In this document: piece by piece, positions 24,987-33,388 of the stretch
How the letters are laid out: each line of letters starts with the position of its first letter
How positions within the stretch are numbered: the first letter of the stretch is position 1
Origin: Paracoccaceae bacterium
Lineage (GTDB): Bacteria > Pseudomonadota > Alphaproteobacteria > Rhodobacterales > Rhodobacteraceae
NCBI GenBank assembly: GCA_020425085.1
Contig: JAGQRW010000008.1
Coordinates: forward strand, 1-45,513
Length of the DNA stretch: 45,513 nucleotides
Direction of reading: 5' to 3'
The notes under the pieces: model-generated
What the model was told of the DNA's origin: nothing
The model's database searches: none
The model's input: only the letters and a program-made list of their open reading frames with translations
Made by a program: the position numbers and the translations under genes

Positions 24987-25718
24987 TCAGGCCTGGCAAA
25001 GATAGGCCATCAGCGCCTCGTAAAAGGCCGGAACGGTAATGGTTCGCATGGCGGTGTCGCTTGGGTGCAGGCCATCCGGCACCAGCGTTTTACGCTCGCT
25101 CCCGGCCAGGGCGCGCCAGTCTTCGATGGTGTCGATCAGCCCCAGGCCCTGATCGCGCGCCAGATCGCGGTAAAGCGCGTGATAGCGCGCCTGCCCCGGT
25201 CTTTCCCAGGCGTTCTGCCCCCAGGCCGGACTCATGGTTGCCAGGAACACCGCCGCGCCATGGCTTTGGGCCAGGTCGATGATGCGCTGGTGATGGCGCT
25301 TGCTGACAAACAGCGGAAAGCCGTTATAGGGCGAGGCATCGTTGCCGGAAAATTCCACCACCACGACATCCGGCTTCGGCTGCGACGGATCGGCATAATA
25401 GGCCGCCAGCGCCGCCGCCCCCCAACTGCTCGCGCCGCCGGGCCGGGCGAGGCGTCCGACCGTGATCTTGCGGCTGGGACAGGCACCGAGTTCGCCCTCC
25501 AGCGCCTCGATCCAGGTGCCGCGACTGCTGAGGCTGGTTCCCAGCACCAGCACGCGAACCGGCGCATTGGCAGGGGCGGCGAGCGGCCGGGCAGGCTGGA
25601 CGATCCGCGCCCCGGGCGGCGTTGGCGCGGCGCCGATAACCCCATAGGCCCAGGCCAGCGCCAGCGCGATCAGCCCCGCAATCACCAGCGCGCTTGTCAT
25701 CCCCCTGCCCCGGCGCAT
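24987..25718 (-). CDS. SGNH/GDSL-family hydrolase or acyltransferase, membrane-anchored
   Basis: A 243-residue protein with one N-terminal hydrophobic helix (about 8-29) and a periplasmic SGNH domain. Likely catalytic residues are Ser62 (block I, VLGTSLSS), Asn126 (FSGND) and the Asp215/His218 pair (PDGLHPSD). The start at 25718 has a strong GGAGGG 8 bases upstream. It follows the adenylation gene by 4 bases and is the last gene of an operon with a carrier protein, a GNAT and a hexapeptide acyltransferase. SGNH domains often transfer or remove acyl groups on surface glycans, so a periplasmic (de)acylase acting on the same polymer is plausible. DltD-type enzymes offer a loose analogy. Confidence 0.82.
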   Translation of the reverse strand: MRRGRGMTSALVIAGLIALALAWAYGVIGAAPTPPGARIVQPARPLAAPANAPVRVLVLGTSLSSRGTWIEALEGELGACPSRKITVGRLARPGGASSWGAAALAAYYADPSQPKPDVVVVEFSGNDASPYNGFPLFVSKRHHQRIIDLAQSHGAAVFLATMSPAWGQNAWERPGQARYHALYRDLARDQGLGLIDTIEDWRALAGSERKTLVPDGLHPSDTAMRTITVPAFYEALMAYLCQA

Positions 25719-25722
25719 GTCA

Positions 25723-27246
25723 TCACCCTCCGGCCTTGCTGTCTTCCAGCCGCTGTTTCAGCGCCTTGCGGTCGATCTTGCCGCTGGCAGACAATGGCAT
25801 CCGGTCAATGGTCACGATTCGCCGCGGCACCATATAGACCGGCAACTGGCGGCGGCAGTATTTCTTGATCTCGGCCACCGTCGCCTTGGGGTTGGTGACA
25901 AAGGCCACCACCTGATCGGCATGTCCGGTTGTCGATACCGGCCAGGGAATGGCCGCAACCTCGGGCGTATCCGCTGCCACCCGCAACACCGCGTCGATCT
26001 CCATCAGTTCCACCCGATAGCCATTGATCTTGACCTGATCGTCGATGCGGCCACGAAACAAGGCGCCGAAGCTGGCCGATGGTTCCGCCAGATCGCCGGT
26101 ACGATAAAACCGCATATCGCTATCGGCATCATGAAAGAACCGCGAGGCATTCTGTTCGGGATTGTTGATATATCCCGGCGTCACCTGACTGCCGCCAAGC
26201 AGCAATTCACCGGCGGCGGTTCCGTCCCCCTCGATGCGGTATTGCTGATCGCCGATCGGAAAGCCAAGCGGCACTACCGCCAGATCATCCAGTTGATCGG
26301 GGCGCGAGATCTCATAGGCGGTCAGGGCGATGGTTGCCTCGGTCGGGCCGTAAAGGTTCCAGAGCCGCGCCTTCGGGGCCGCCTCGGCAAAGCGCCGCGC
26401 CAGCGCCACCGCCAGCGGCTCGCCACAGAACAGCGCCAGCCGCAGACCCGGCAGCGCATCCGGGCGCAGATGCCCCAGCCGGTCACTGAATGCCGCCAGT
26501 GACGGCACCGAGAACCAGCAGGTGATGCCGCGTTCGGCAACGAAATCGACAACCTCCATCGACCGCTGTTTCGGCAGCACCGACAGTTCAGCCCCGGCAC
26601 AAAAGGTGACAAAGATGTCATGCACCGACAGATCGAACGACAAATCGAAAAACTGCGTGCAGCGATCGGTTGGCCCAAGCCCGGTAATCGGCGCTATGCC
26701 GTCGAGATAGGCCAGCAGATTGCGCTCCAGCACCCGCACCCCCTTGGGTGTGCCGGTGGTGCCCGAGGTGAACATGAAATAGGCAGTGCGATCTTCGGTT
26801 GCCGCCGCAACGTTGGCTTTCTGATCTCTTCCCGTGCCGGTGCCGCAAACCTCGCCCTCTTCGCCAAACAGCACGACCTGCACGGGCAGTTCGGCAATCA
26901 GACCAAGGGCGGCCTCCCTGGTTTCCGCCGAACACAGGATGGCCCCCAGCCCGGCAAGCCCGGCAATCGCCTGCAACCGTTCCGCCGGGAACCCCGGATT
27001 GAGCGGCACATAGGGCCGTCCGGAAAGAACCGCCGCCAGAATTCCCAGATACGAAATGCGGTCCCGCTGACAGAGGATACCAAGCGGCAGCCCCGGCGCC
27101 ACCTCGCGGTCGATCTGTTCGGCAAGCCGCCCGGCATCGGCAAACAGCGTTGCATAATCCCACTGACGGCCATCAACCCAGAGCGCGCTTGCCGTAGCGT
27201 TCCGATGGGCCGAGGCAAGCAGGCGTTCACGCAGGGTTCCGCGCAT
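25723..27246 (-). CDS. Stand-alone adenylation enzyme (amino-acid/acyl-carrier ligase, DltA-like)
   Basis: A 507-residue ANL-superfamily ligase with a full set of cores: A3 FTSGTTGTPKG (159-169), A4 FDLSFDLSVHD (200-210), A5 NLYGPTEAT (298-306), A7 YRTGDLAE (381-388), A8 'RIDDQVKINGYRVE' (400-413) and A10 SGKIDRKAL with Lys490. The FDxS form of A4, whose aspartate contacts the alpha-amino group in NRPS and DltA enzymes, suggests an amino-acid substrate. It would load the separate carrier protein encoded at 27752. The ATG at 27246 shares one base with the stop of the GNAT gene (TGATG). Organisation and length fit DltA-like ligases more than acyl-CoA synthetases. The actual substrate is not readable by eye. 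Confidence 0.87.
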   Translation of the reverse strand: MRGTLRERLLASAHRNATASALWVDGRQWDYATLFADAGRLAEQIDREVAPGLPLGILCQRDRISYLGILAAVLSGRPYVPLNPGFPAERLQAIAGLAGLGAILCSAETREAALGLIAELPVQVVLFGEEGEVCGTGTGRDQKANVAAATEDRTAYFMFTSGTTGTPKGVRVLERNLLAYLDGIAPITGLGPTDRCTQFFDLSFDLSVHDIFVTFCAGAELSVLPKQRSMEVVDFVAERGITCWFSVPSLAAFSDRLGHLRPDALPGLRLALFCGEPLAVALARRFAEAAPKARLWNLYGPTEATIALTAYEISRPDQLDDLAVVPLGFPIGDQQYRIEGDGTAAGELLLGGSQVTPGYINNPEQNASRFFHDADSDMRFYRTGDLAEPSASFGALFRGRIDDQVKINGYRVELMEIDAVLRVAADTPEVAAIPWPVSTTGHADQVVAFVTNPKATVAEIKKYCRRQLPVYMVPRRIVTIDRMPLSASGKIDRKALKQRLEDSKAGG

Positions 27247-27743
27247 CACCTGCCCTGCCCGGTTTTGCCGTCATATTCCAAAATCGCGACATTCTCGGAA
27301 AATCCCATCCTGGCCCAGAATGCCCGCGCACCTGCATTGCCGCTGAGAACCCGCAACTGAATACGCTCAGCACCGCGCCCTTCAAGCACCCCGATCGCCT
27401 GACGGCACAACTCTGCGGCAAGCCCGCCGCCGCGATGATCATCGGCAACGAAGGTTTCCTCGATTGATCCGACCGCGGACTGGCTGGCGCCCGGCACGAT
27501 CCTGATGGTGGCGAAAATATAGCCGACAAGACCGCCTTGGGATGGCGCCACCAGACAGGTGTTGCGCTTGCCCCGGATCAGGTTGGGGGTGGTTCTGGCA
27601 AGCATCGCCACCATGTCTTCAGGAATATCAAGCAGCCCGGCGGCAATCTGGCTGTCAAAAAACGCCTGCCTCAGCGCGACAAGTGCCGCCACGTCGCTTT
27701 CGGTTGCCTCGCGCAGGAGGGGCTGTTCGGAATTCTCTTCCAT
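27246..27743 (-). CDS. GNAT-family N-acyltransferase
   Basis: A 165-residue protein with the GNAT fold. The acyl-CoA binding loop is 'VADDHRGGGLAAELCRQA' (R-G-G-G-L-A variant of Q/R-x-x-G-x-G/A), and 'LRVLSGNAGARAFWARMGF' is the typical C-terminal motif. The start at 27743 is the first ATG of the frame and lies 8 bases from the carrier protein stop. It overlaps the adenylation gene by one base. In this operon it could acylate the amino group of the carrier-bound residue or an amino sugar before or after transfer. That role is inference; GNATs in glycan clusters most often acetylate amino sugars. Confidence 0.83.
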   Translation of the reverse strand: MEENSEQPLLREATESDVAALVALRQAFFDSQIAAGLLDIPEDMVAMLARTTPNLIRGKRNTCLVAPSQGGLVGYIFATIRIVPGASQSAVGSIEETFVADDHRGGGLAAELCRQAIGVLEGRGAERIQLRVLSGNAGARAFWARMGFSENVAILEYDGKTGQGR

Positions 27744-27751
27744 CCTGCCTG

Positions 27752-28021
27752 CTACCCGTTGCCCGCCGCCGCGACATGCCGCGCCACCGCCTGTTCGATC
27801 AGCGCGAGCGTTGTCAGCGTGGAAATCTCTTCATCCGCAAAGTTGAACTCAAAACTTTCCTCAAGGGCGGCAACCAGATGCATATGCCCGACCGAATCCC
27901 ATTCCGGAATCGAACCATAGCTCAGATCTTCGGTAACCTCGGACGGCTCCAGCCCAAGCTCCTCAAGCAGAATTTCGCGCAGGCGCGTGCCGATCGCCAA
28001 GGGGGTATCTTGCATATTCAT
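27752..28021 (-). CDS. Acyl/peptidyl carrier protein
   Basis: An 89-residue carrier protein with the phosphopantetheine attachment Ser43 in 'IPEWDSVGHMHLV'. The surrounding helix pattern ('LREILLEELGL', 'EESFEFNFADEEISTLTTL') is that of acyl carrier proteins. I chose the ATG at 28021 because AGGA, overlapping the stop of the upstream gene, lies 6 bases before it; the ATG at 28027 is too close to that signal. It is encoded between the hexapeptide acyltransferase and the GNAT and is the obvious partner of the stand-alone adenylation enzyme. The housekeeping ACP would not lie in this context, so it is a dedicated carrier. Confidence 0.9.
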   Translation of the reverse strand: MNMQDTPLAIGTRLREILLEELGLEPSEVTEDLSYGSIPEWDSVGHMHLVAALEESFEFNFADEEISTLTTLALIEQAVARHVAAAGNG

Positions 28022-28029
28022 ATCCATTC

Positions 28030-28470
28030 CTACCGTTTTCCGTCCCATTCCCGGATGCCCCAGGGGCCAAGTTCCAGCCCGCTTTCAATCACCCGCGCCG
28101 GATTGCCTGAAACCAGCGAACCTGACGGAACATCGCGCATCACCACACTGCCCGGTGCCACGATGCAACTGTCGCCGATGCGGACGCCCGGCAGGATGAT
28201 GGCCTGAATGCCGATATGGCAATTACTGCCGATCCAGGTGTCCACATGCCTGTTGCGGATGAAGTCATGGCAAAGGATGACGGCACGGGCACCAATCCCC
28301 GTATCCTTGCCGATATGAATGCCGGTCGGATGAGTCTTGTCGAGACTGGCTTTCAGCGAGATCCGGGTGCCGGCGCCGATATCCATTCTCCAGAGGCGCC
28401 GAAGCATTGCCACATGTGCCGCAACCAGCCACTTGCGAAGCCCGGTTCTCAACCTGGACAAAAGGGCCAT
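28030..28470 (-). CDS. Left-handed beta-helix (hexapeptide) acyltransferase
   Basis: A 146-residue soluble acyltransferase with hexapeptide repeats ('GIHIGKDTGIGARAVI', 'IGSNCHIGIQAIILPGVRIG', 'CIVAPGSVVMRDVPSGSLV') and the usual 'GNPARVI' end. The start at 28470 has GAGAGG 8 bases upstream; the longer in-frame extension lacks such a signal. Enzymes of this type (VatD/WcaF/NodL-like) O-acetylate sugars using acetyl-CoA and act as trimers. A His in 'ILCHDFI' may be the catalytic base. It lies directly upstream of the carrier protein gene in the minus-strand operon, so an alternative donor (carrier-bound acyl) is conceivable but unproven. Confidence 0.88.
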   Translation of the reverse strand: MALLSRLRTGLRKWLVAAHVAMLRRLWRMDIGAGTRISLKASLDKTHPTGIHIGKDTGIGARAVILCHDFIRNRHVDTWIGSNCHIGIQAIILPGVRIGDSCIVAPGSVVMRDVPSGSLVSGNPARVIESGLELGPWGIREWDGKR

Positions 28471-28643
28471 TATTGAAACCTCTCTGTACCACCATGCGAC
28501 ACGGTGCAAATAAACCAAATCCTGAAACAGGCCTGATATCGGGAAATGTTGACTGCCTGACCCCGGAAATATTTTTTTCACGGTCTACTCAAGACTGGTA
28601 AATGCCGCAAGCACAACCTCTCTTCCGGGTTTCCGCATCGGCT

Positions 28644-29666
28644 TCACGGCTTGAGGCTGATCAGCCCGATCCGGGCCAGCGTGTCCCTGTTCGGCCCAAC
28701 GCCAAGAATGCCGCGCAGGGTTGCGAATCCGGCGGCGCGATGCCCGCGCCACAGAAATCTGAGCGCCTTGAGAAACCCATAGCCCCAGGCATAGGGCAGG
28801 GCGTAAAAGCGATGGCGCGCCACGAACTTCATCCGGTTGCGCGCCAGAAAATAGGCCGAAAGCGGCGATGGTCCCTGATTGATCGTGGCCGAGCCGATGG
28901 AGTGGCCGCCATGATGGTGAACCGCCGCCTCGGGGCAGGGAATGAGCGGCAGATCTCCCCGGCGCAGGCACCAGTCCACCTCTTCGTAATAAAGGAAATA
29001 GCTTTCCGGCATCAGCCCGGCCCGGGCGATGAATTCACGCGATACCAACATATGCGCACCGGTCACATAATCCAGATCGGCGGGTGCTGGCGGCGGCACG
29101 TCGCGACCGATCCTGGTCATGTTGAACGGCGTGCAGATGCCACTCCAGAAATTGACGCGACCACCATCGGACTGGATCATGTGTTTTGGCGTCACGTAAT
29201 AGATGCGCCCGCCGATCACCGCAAAACGCCCGACTTCGCGGGCACGGTTGACCAGGATTTCCGCCGTCCGGTTTTCCACCATGCAGTCGGGGTTGAGGAT
29301 CCAGAAATATTCGACCTCCGGCATCGCCAACAGGCTGCGAAGGCCGGCATTCACTCCGGCGGCAAAGCCGGCATTCCTGGCCAGGCTGATCAGCCCGACC
29401 TTGCCCTCAGGCAGGTGTTCTATGGTCTGGCTGTCCTCGACAAGCCCGACCGGGCCGTGCGGAACCGGCTGAAACGGTTTGCCGCTGCCGTCAAAGGTGC
29501 TACCGCCCCTGGCCCAGCCCCGAATGGTGGCAAGCGTGTCATCCTGCGAAGCATTGTCAACGACGACGATGCGTAGGTCGGCTCCTTGGCTGGCCAGCAG
29601 GCTTTCCAGGCAATCAACCACGATATCCGCGGCGTTATATGTGACGATCACCACCCCGACAGCCAT
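28644..29666 (-). CDS. Family 2 glycosyltransferase (rhamnosyltransferase-like)
   Basis: A 340-residue GT2 enzyme starting MAVGVVIVTYNAADIVVDCL. The nucleotide-binding segment 'LRIVVVDNASQDDTLATI', the 'YFWILNPDCMVENRTAEIL' block typical of dTDP-rhamnosyltransferases, and 'YYEEVDWCLRRGDL' with the probable catalytic base are all present. A C-terminal hydrophobic/basic region (from about 285) likely associates with the membrane. It would add one sugar of the repeat unit in the cytoplasm. It lies 173 bases upstream of the hexapeptide acyltransferase on the same strand and 166 bases downstream of a methyltransferase gene. No dTDP-rhamnose synthesis genes are visible here. Confidence 0.88.
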   Translation of the reverse strand: MAVGVVIVTYNAADIVVDCLESLLASQGADLRIVVVDNASQDDTLATIRGWARGGSTFDGSGKPFQPVPHGPVGLVEDSQTIEHLPEGKVGLISLARNAGFAAGVNAGLRSLLAMPEVEYFWILNPDCMVENRTAEILVNRAREVGRFAVIGGRIYYVTPKHMIQSDGGRVNFWSGICTPFNMTRIGRDVPPPAPADLDYVTGAHMLVSREFIARAGLMPESYFLYYEEVDWCLRRGDLPLIPCPEAAVHHHGGHSIGSATINQGPSPLSAYFLARNRMKFVARHRFYALPYAWGYGFLKALRFLWRGHRAAGFATLRGILGVGPNRDTLARIGLISLKP

Positions 29667-29832
29667 AGGATATGCCTACCTCGTTACCATGCCCGGCGCG
29701 AATAAGATCAACCGGTCGCGGGCGTCGCCTGCTGATAACTTGGCCGGGCCATGCTGACAAGCAGGGTTTCCGCCAGGGTTCCTGTCCGCCACGGCCCTGT
29801 GGCAGGCGGCTCATTCCGGTTTCAGTGCATTG

Positions 29833-30504
29833 TCAGGCTGCCGGTTTCCTGACCACGAAGACGACAAATGGCCATAGCGGAATTCCCACGCGCCTTTTGA
29901 ACATGACATCACAACCAGCCTGTTCCAGTGAGGGCAAAACGGACACGGACCGGCATCCGAGGGATATCGACGGAATCTGCCATATGACGCTCTCGATCCT
30001 GCCTGCCAGCCACTTCACCACCGGATTTTCCGGATTGGTCGAATGCGCAACACCGATAAGACCACCGGGGCGGGTCACCCGGTAAAGTTCTCTTGCGCCC
30101 TTGGCGGGATCATATAGCGGACACATGCTGTAGGTGGATAGAACGACATCAAAGCTGTTATCCTCGAACGGCAGCGCCAGGATATCGCCGGTCCTGAATT
30201 CGACCTGATCGCCGAAACCGGCCTTGGCAAGGCGCTGCCTTGCAACCGCCAGCATTGCATCGCTCATGTCAAACAGCACCGCTCTGCCGGATGGCCCGGC
30301 CCTTTCCAGAGCGAGCAAGGCTGTCGAACCGGTGCCGGCACCACAATCGAGTATCCTGTCGCCGGGGCTGACCGCTTGTTCCGCCAGGATTCGCCGGCCA
30401 CGCTGGTCCGATCCACCCGTAAGGAAGGCATGCTGAAAATCGTACCGCCCGGCAACGCGGTCATACACCGCTCTCAATGCCTGCTGGTCCATTGCGTGTC
30501 GCAT
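29833..30504 (-). CDS. Class I SAM-dependent methyltransferase (UbiE/COQ5-like)
   Basis: A 223-residue methyltransferase. Motif I is 'ILDCGAGTGSTALLAL' and the acidic residue after strand 2 is in 'AVLFDMSDAMLAVARQRL'. 'DILALPFEDNSFDVVLSTYS' (post I/II) and 'ELYRVTRPGGLIGVAHST' (motif III region) complete the fold. The N-terminal 'VYDRVAGRYDFQHAFLTGG' is like that of UbiE and related small-molecule methyltransferases. Two ATGs (30504 and 30492) are possible. It is the first gene of the minus-strand modification operon. The substrate is unknown; quinone methylation is unlikely in this plasmid context, so a sugar or lipid precursor is the better guess. Confidence 0.82.
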   Translation of the reverse strand: MRHAMDQQALRAVYDRVAGRYDFQHAFLTGGSDQRGRRILAEQAVSPGDRILDCGAGTGSTALLALERAGPSGRAVLFDMSDAMLAVARQRLAKAGFGDQVEFRTGDILALPFEDNSFDVVLSTYSMCPLYDPAKGARELYRVTRPGGLIGVAHSTNPENPVVKWLAGRIESVIWQIPSISLGCRSVSVLPSLEQAGCDVMFKRRVGIPLWPFVVFVVRKPAA

Positions 30505-30740
30505 GCGTGATCCCGCTCCGCCTGTGCTGATCTATATATCCCGATATCCCGCATTTTCCAGATGAACCAAGATTTCTGATCCCAGCTCAAAGCAAAAACG
30601 GGCAGCCGAAGCCGTTCGTTGCGTTCATGCCGCCCCGATGGCGGCGCAAGACCTTTCTTCCCCTGCCTTTGGCGAATTTCCCCGACCACCCCCGCTTTGC
30701 CACGTTGCAACCGACTGATTTCTGGCGCAAAGCTGAAGCG

Positions 30741-31424
30741 ATGACAAAACCGCCAGACGCCCGCCCGGATCCGCAAACCAGCCCGTCCGCCCTGCCCGCG
30801 CCGCGCCGCCGCGTAACCGCCGTGCTGGGTCTGATCCTGATCTGCTGTCTGATCGAGTTCACCCTGACCCTGTCGGATCACGGCCTGATCGGGCCGTCGC
30901 ATCTGCGCGGCCTGGCCTATCAGAACGGCGGGTTCTGGACCGGGCTTTTGCACAACTGGCAACCGAACTTTGCCCTGCAACCGGTGACCATGTTCTTCAC
31001 CTATGCCTTTCTGCATGCGGGATTACTGCACCTGTCGATGAACATGATCACTCTCTGGTCGATCGGTCTGGCCATTACCGACCGGGTCGGGCAGTGGCGG
31101 TTTCTTCTGATCTATCTGGTGTCGCTTCTGGGCGGTGCCATCGCCTTTGGCCTGTTGTCCAGCGCCTTGCGTCCGATGGTCGGCGCCTCGGGGGCGCTGT
31201 TCGGGCTGGTCGGGGCGTGGCTGGCCTGGGAAACCATCGAACGTCTGGCCGAGAGGGCGCGGCTCAGGCCGGTCCTGTGGTCGGTGTTCTGGCTGACCAT
31301 GCTGAATGTGGTCCTCTGGTGGATCACCGGCGGACAACTCGCCTGGGAGACCCATCTGGGTGGCGCGCTGGCCGGTGCGCTGGTGGCACTGGTGATCCGC
31401 CCGGCCGATCTGGCCACCGGCTGA
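30741..31424 (+). CDS. Rhomboid-family intramembrane serine protease
   Basis: A 227-residue polytopic protein with six hydrophobic segments. The rhomboid signature is complete: the catalytic Ser150 in 'GASGALFG', His205 in 'HLGGALAG', and His97/Asn101 in 'LLHLSMNM' forming the oxyanion region. The start at 30741 puts a short charged cytoplasmic tail before the first helix; upstream in-frame sequence is implausible. It stands alone on the plus strand, with the methyltransferase gene diverging and the dehydrogenase gene converging 6 bases away. Its substrate is unknown. It is not a rhombosortase partner, as no GlyGly-CTERM protein is present. Cleavage of tail-anchored surface proteins in this locus is possible. 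Confidence 0.9.
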   Translation: MTKPPDARPDPQTSPSALPAPRRRVTAVLGLILICCLIEFTLTLSDHGLIGPSHLRGLAYQNGGFWTGLLHNWQPNFALQPVTMFFTYAFLHAGLLHLSMNMITLWSIGLAITDRVGQWRFLLIYLVSLLGGAIAFGLLSSALRPMVGASGALFGLVGAWLAWETIERLAERARLRPVLWSVFWLTMLNVVLWWITGGQLAWETHLGGALAGALVALVIRPADLATG

Positions 31425-31430
31425 TCCCCG

Positions 31431-32756
31431 TCAGGCCTTGGTCACATTGTCCATTGGCAGGCCGCGCCGGGCAAAGGCGTTGCGGGTGTCAATCACCGGA
31501 ATGTTCAGCCGCGCCAGCGCCGCATAGTCGATATTGTCGTGATCGGTGGCGATCAGCACCGCATCGAAATCATCGGCCCCGACATTTTCCAGCGCCACCG
31601 AGTTCCGGCCGAAAAGTTCCGGGTAATCGCGCATCTTTGGCACTGTCGGCACATAAGGATCGTGAAACGCCACCGCCGCACCATGGCCAAGCAGGATCTG
31701 CATCAGCCGCGCCGAGGGGCTTTCGCGCATGTCCGGCACGTTCTTCTTGTAGGCCATGCCGATCAGCAGGATGCGCGCGCGGCTGAGCGCGATACCGGAT
31801 TTCCGGTCGAGAACCTGTCTGAGGCGCGCCACCACATGATCCGGCATATGGGTATTGATCTCACCCGCCAGTTCGATGAACCGCGTCGACAGATCGTATT
31901 CCCGCGCTTTCCAGGTCAGGTAGAACGGGTCAATCGGGATGCAATGCCCGCCAAGCCCCGGCCCCGGATAGAACGGCATGAAGCCGAACGGCTTGGTGGC
32001 GGCACCGTCGATCACCTCCCAGACATCTATGTCCATGGCCTCGAAGATCACCTTCAGCTCGTTGACCAGCGCGATGTTGACGGCGCGAAAGATGTTTTCG
32101 GTGATTTTCACCGCTTCCGCCGTCTGGGTGGTTGAAACCGGCACCACCTTGTCCACCACGATGCCGTAGAACGCCTGCACCAGTTCGCCGGCCTCGGCCC
32201 CGTCGCCGGCCACGATCTTGGCAATGGTGGCGGTGCGGAAATCGGCATTGCCGGGGTCTTCGCGTTCCGGCGAAAAGCCGACAAAGAAATCCTTGCCCGC
32301 CTTCAGCCTTGAGCGTTCCAGGATCGGCGTCAGCACATCCGCCGTGGTGCCGGGAAAGGTGGTGGATTCCAGCACCACCAGGGTTTCCGGCGTCAGATGC
32401 CGGGCAATCATCGCCGCGGTTTCGGTGATATAGGAGAGATCCGGTTCGCGGTGGCTGGTCAGAGGGGTCGGCACGCAGATCACGATGACATCAAGCGCCG
32501 CCAGGCGGGCGAAATCCGTGCTCCACGTCACGCTGCCCGCCGCGTTCAGTTCCGCCAGATCGCTGTCGCTGACCGCCTCGATATAGCTTTTGCCGGTCTT
32601 CAGGCGGTCGGTTTTCTCCGCGTCGATATCCAGGCCAACGGTTGCAAGCCCGCGTTTGGCGGCAGTGACCGCCAGCGGCAGGCCGACATAGCCAAGGCCG
32701 ATAATGCCGATATGGGCCTGCCGCGACCTGATCCTGTTCAATAATGTACTGGTCAA
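31431..32756 (-). CDS. Nucleotide-sugar 6-dehydrogenase (WbpA/WecC/Ugd family)
   Basis: A 441-residue NAD-dependent dehydrogenase that oxidises a UDP-hexose or UDP-N-acetylhexosamine to the uronate in two steps. It shows the Rossmann motif 'IGIIGLGYVGLPLAVTAAKR' (16-35), 'STTFPGTTADVL' and 'FSPEREDPGN' (161-170), and the catalytic Cys272 in 'GLGGHCIPIDPFYL'. The GGHCIPIDPFYL form is characteristic of UDP-GlcNAc/ManNAc dehydrogenases rather than of UDP-glucose dehydrogenases. It should supply an acidic sugar for the polymer. It precedes no epimerase gene here. Spacing to the rhomboid gene is 6 bases tail to tail, and the PssE-like gene lies 113 bases upstream on the same strand. Confidence 0.92.
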   Translation of the reverse strand: MTSTLLNRIRSRQAHIGIIGLGYVGLPLAVTAAKRGLATVGLDIDAEKTDRLKTGKSYIEAVSDSDLAELNAAGSVTWSTDFARLAALDVIVICVPTPLTSHREPDLSYITETAAMIARHLTPETLVVLESTTFPGTTADVLTPILERSRLKAGKDFFVGFSPEREDPGNADFRTATIAKIVAGDGAEAGELVQAFYGIVVDKVVPVSTTQTAEAVKITENIFRAVNIALVNELKVIFEAMDIDVWEVIDGAATKPFGFMPFYPGPGLGGHCIPIDPFYLTWKAREYDLSTRFIELAGEINTHMPDHVVARLRQVLDRKSGIALSRARILLIGMAYKKNVPDMRESPSARLMQILLGHGAAVAFHDPYVPTVPKMRDYPELFGRNSVALENVGADDFDAVLIATDHDNIDYAALARLNIPVIDTRNAFARRGLPMDNVTKA

Positions 32757-32869
32757 CTGAATTTCCTAATCTGCATGAACCTGATCGGGGGATCTGCAAG
32801 CAGCCCCACCGTCACCATGGCCGGTTCTCTTTGGTTTCTGTGGCGCATTTGTGGCCCCCGGCATGATTT

Positions 32870-33388
32870 TCAACTTTTTTCCGGCAGCGGTTTACCGGCA
32901 AGAAACCGGCCGATTGCCATGGTCAGGCGCGGTTCCGCCACCCGGGATATGCCGATACCACCCGCCCCCGCCAGCCCGCTCACCGCCTGATCCAGAACCA
33001 CCGGCAACCGGGTTTCATCCTCGGCCACGAAAATCCCCGGCCGGTTTCCCAGCCGTTGCACCGTGGCATATTGATGGTCGTTGCGGGTTTCGCGCAGATG
33101 CCCGCGACGCGGCAGCACCACGATCGGCTTGCCCAACTGCAAGGCGGTGATGATCGAGCCCATGCCGGCATGGGAAATGATCAGATCGGCTCGGCTGATC
33201 CGATCGCCGTATTCCTGTGGCGTGAGCCGCCCGACCCATTTGAAATTGCCGGGCGTATAGGCCGCCGCCCCCTGATCGGTGATCTGCCCGAACAGATCGC
33301 CGCCGTGCCCGCTGGCAGCGCACCAGGCATCCACCGCCCGGACCAGGCGCGGAAACGGTTCATGGGTGCCGATGGTCAGAAAGATCAT
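32870..33388 (-). CDS. pssE: Catalytic subunit of split glycosyltransferase (PssE/Alg13-like)
   Basis: A 172-residue protein equivalent to the C-terminal, nucleotide-sugar-binding half of a GT28-type enzyme: 'MIFLTIGTHEPFPRLVRAVD' at the start and 'RADLIISHAGMGSIITALQL' with 'GKPIVVLPRRGHLRETRNDH' as donor site. It pairs with the membrane-anchoring half encoded just upstream; the two overlap by 4 bases (ATGA). The Alg13/Alg14 and rhizobial PssE/PssD pairs work this way; PssDE adds glucuronic acid to the second sugar of the repeat unit. That fits the acidic-sugar dehydrogenase next door, but donor specificity cannot be read from the sequence. Confidence 0.86.
   Translation of the reverse strand: MIFLTIGTHEPFPRLVRAVDAWCAASGHGGDLFGQITDQGAAAYTPGNFKWVGRLTPQEYGDRISRADLIISHAGMGSIITALQLGKPIVVLPRRGHLRETRNDHQYATVQRLGNRPGIFVAEDETRLPVVLDQAVSGLAGAGGIGISRVAEPRLTMAIGRFLAGKPLPEKS

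Noticed and set aside
29786-29809. GC-rich hairpin after the methyltransferase gene (CCGCCAC/GTGGCAGG)
   Set aside because: It has a bulge and no following T run on the minus strand, so I do not call it a terminator.
30474-31016. Minus-strand frame overlapping the rhomboid gene
   Set aside because: Low-complexity, glutamine/arginine-rich antisense product; the rhomboid motifs lie on the plus strand.
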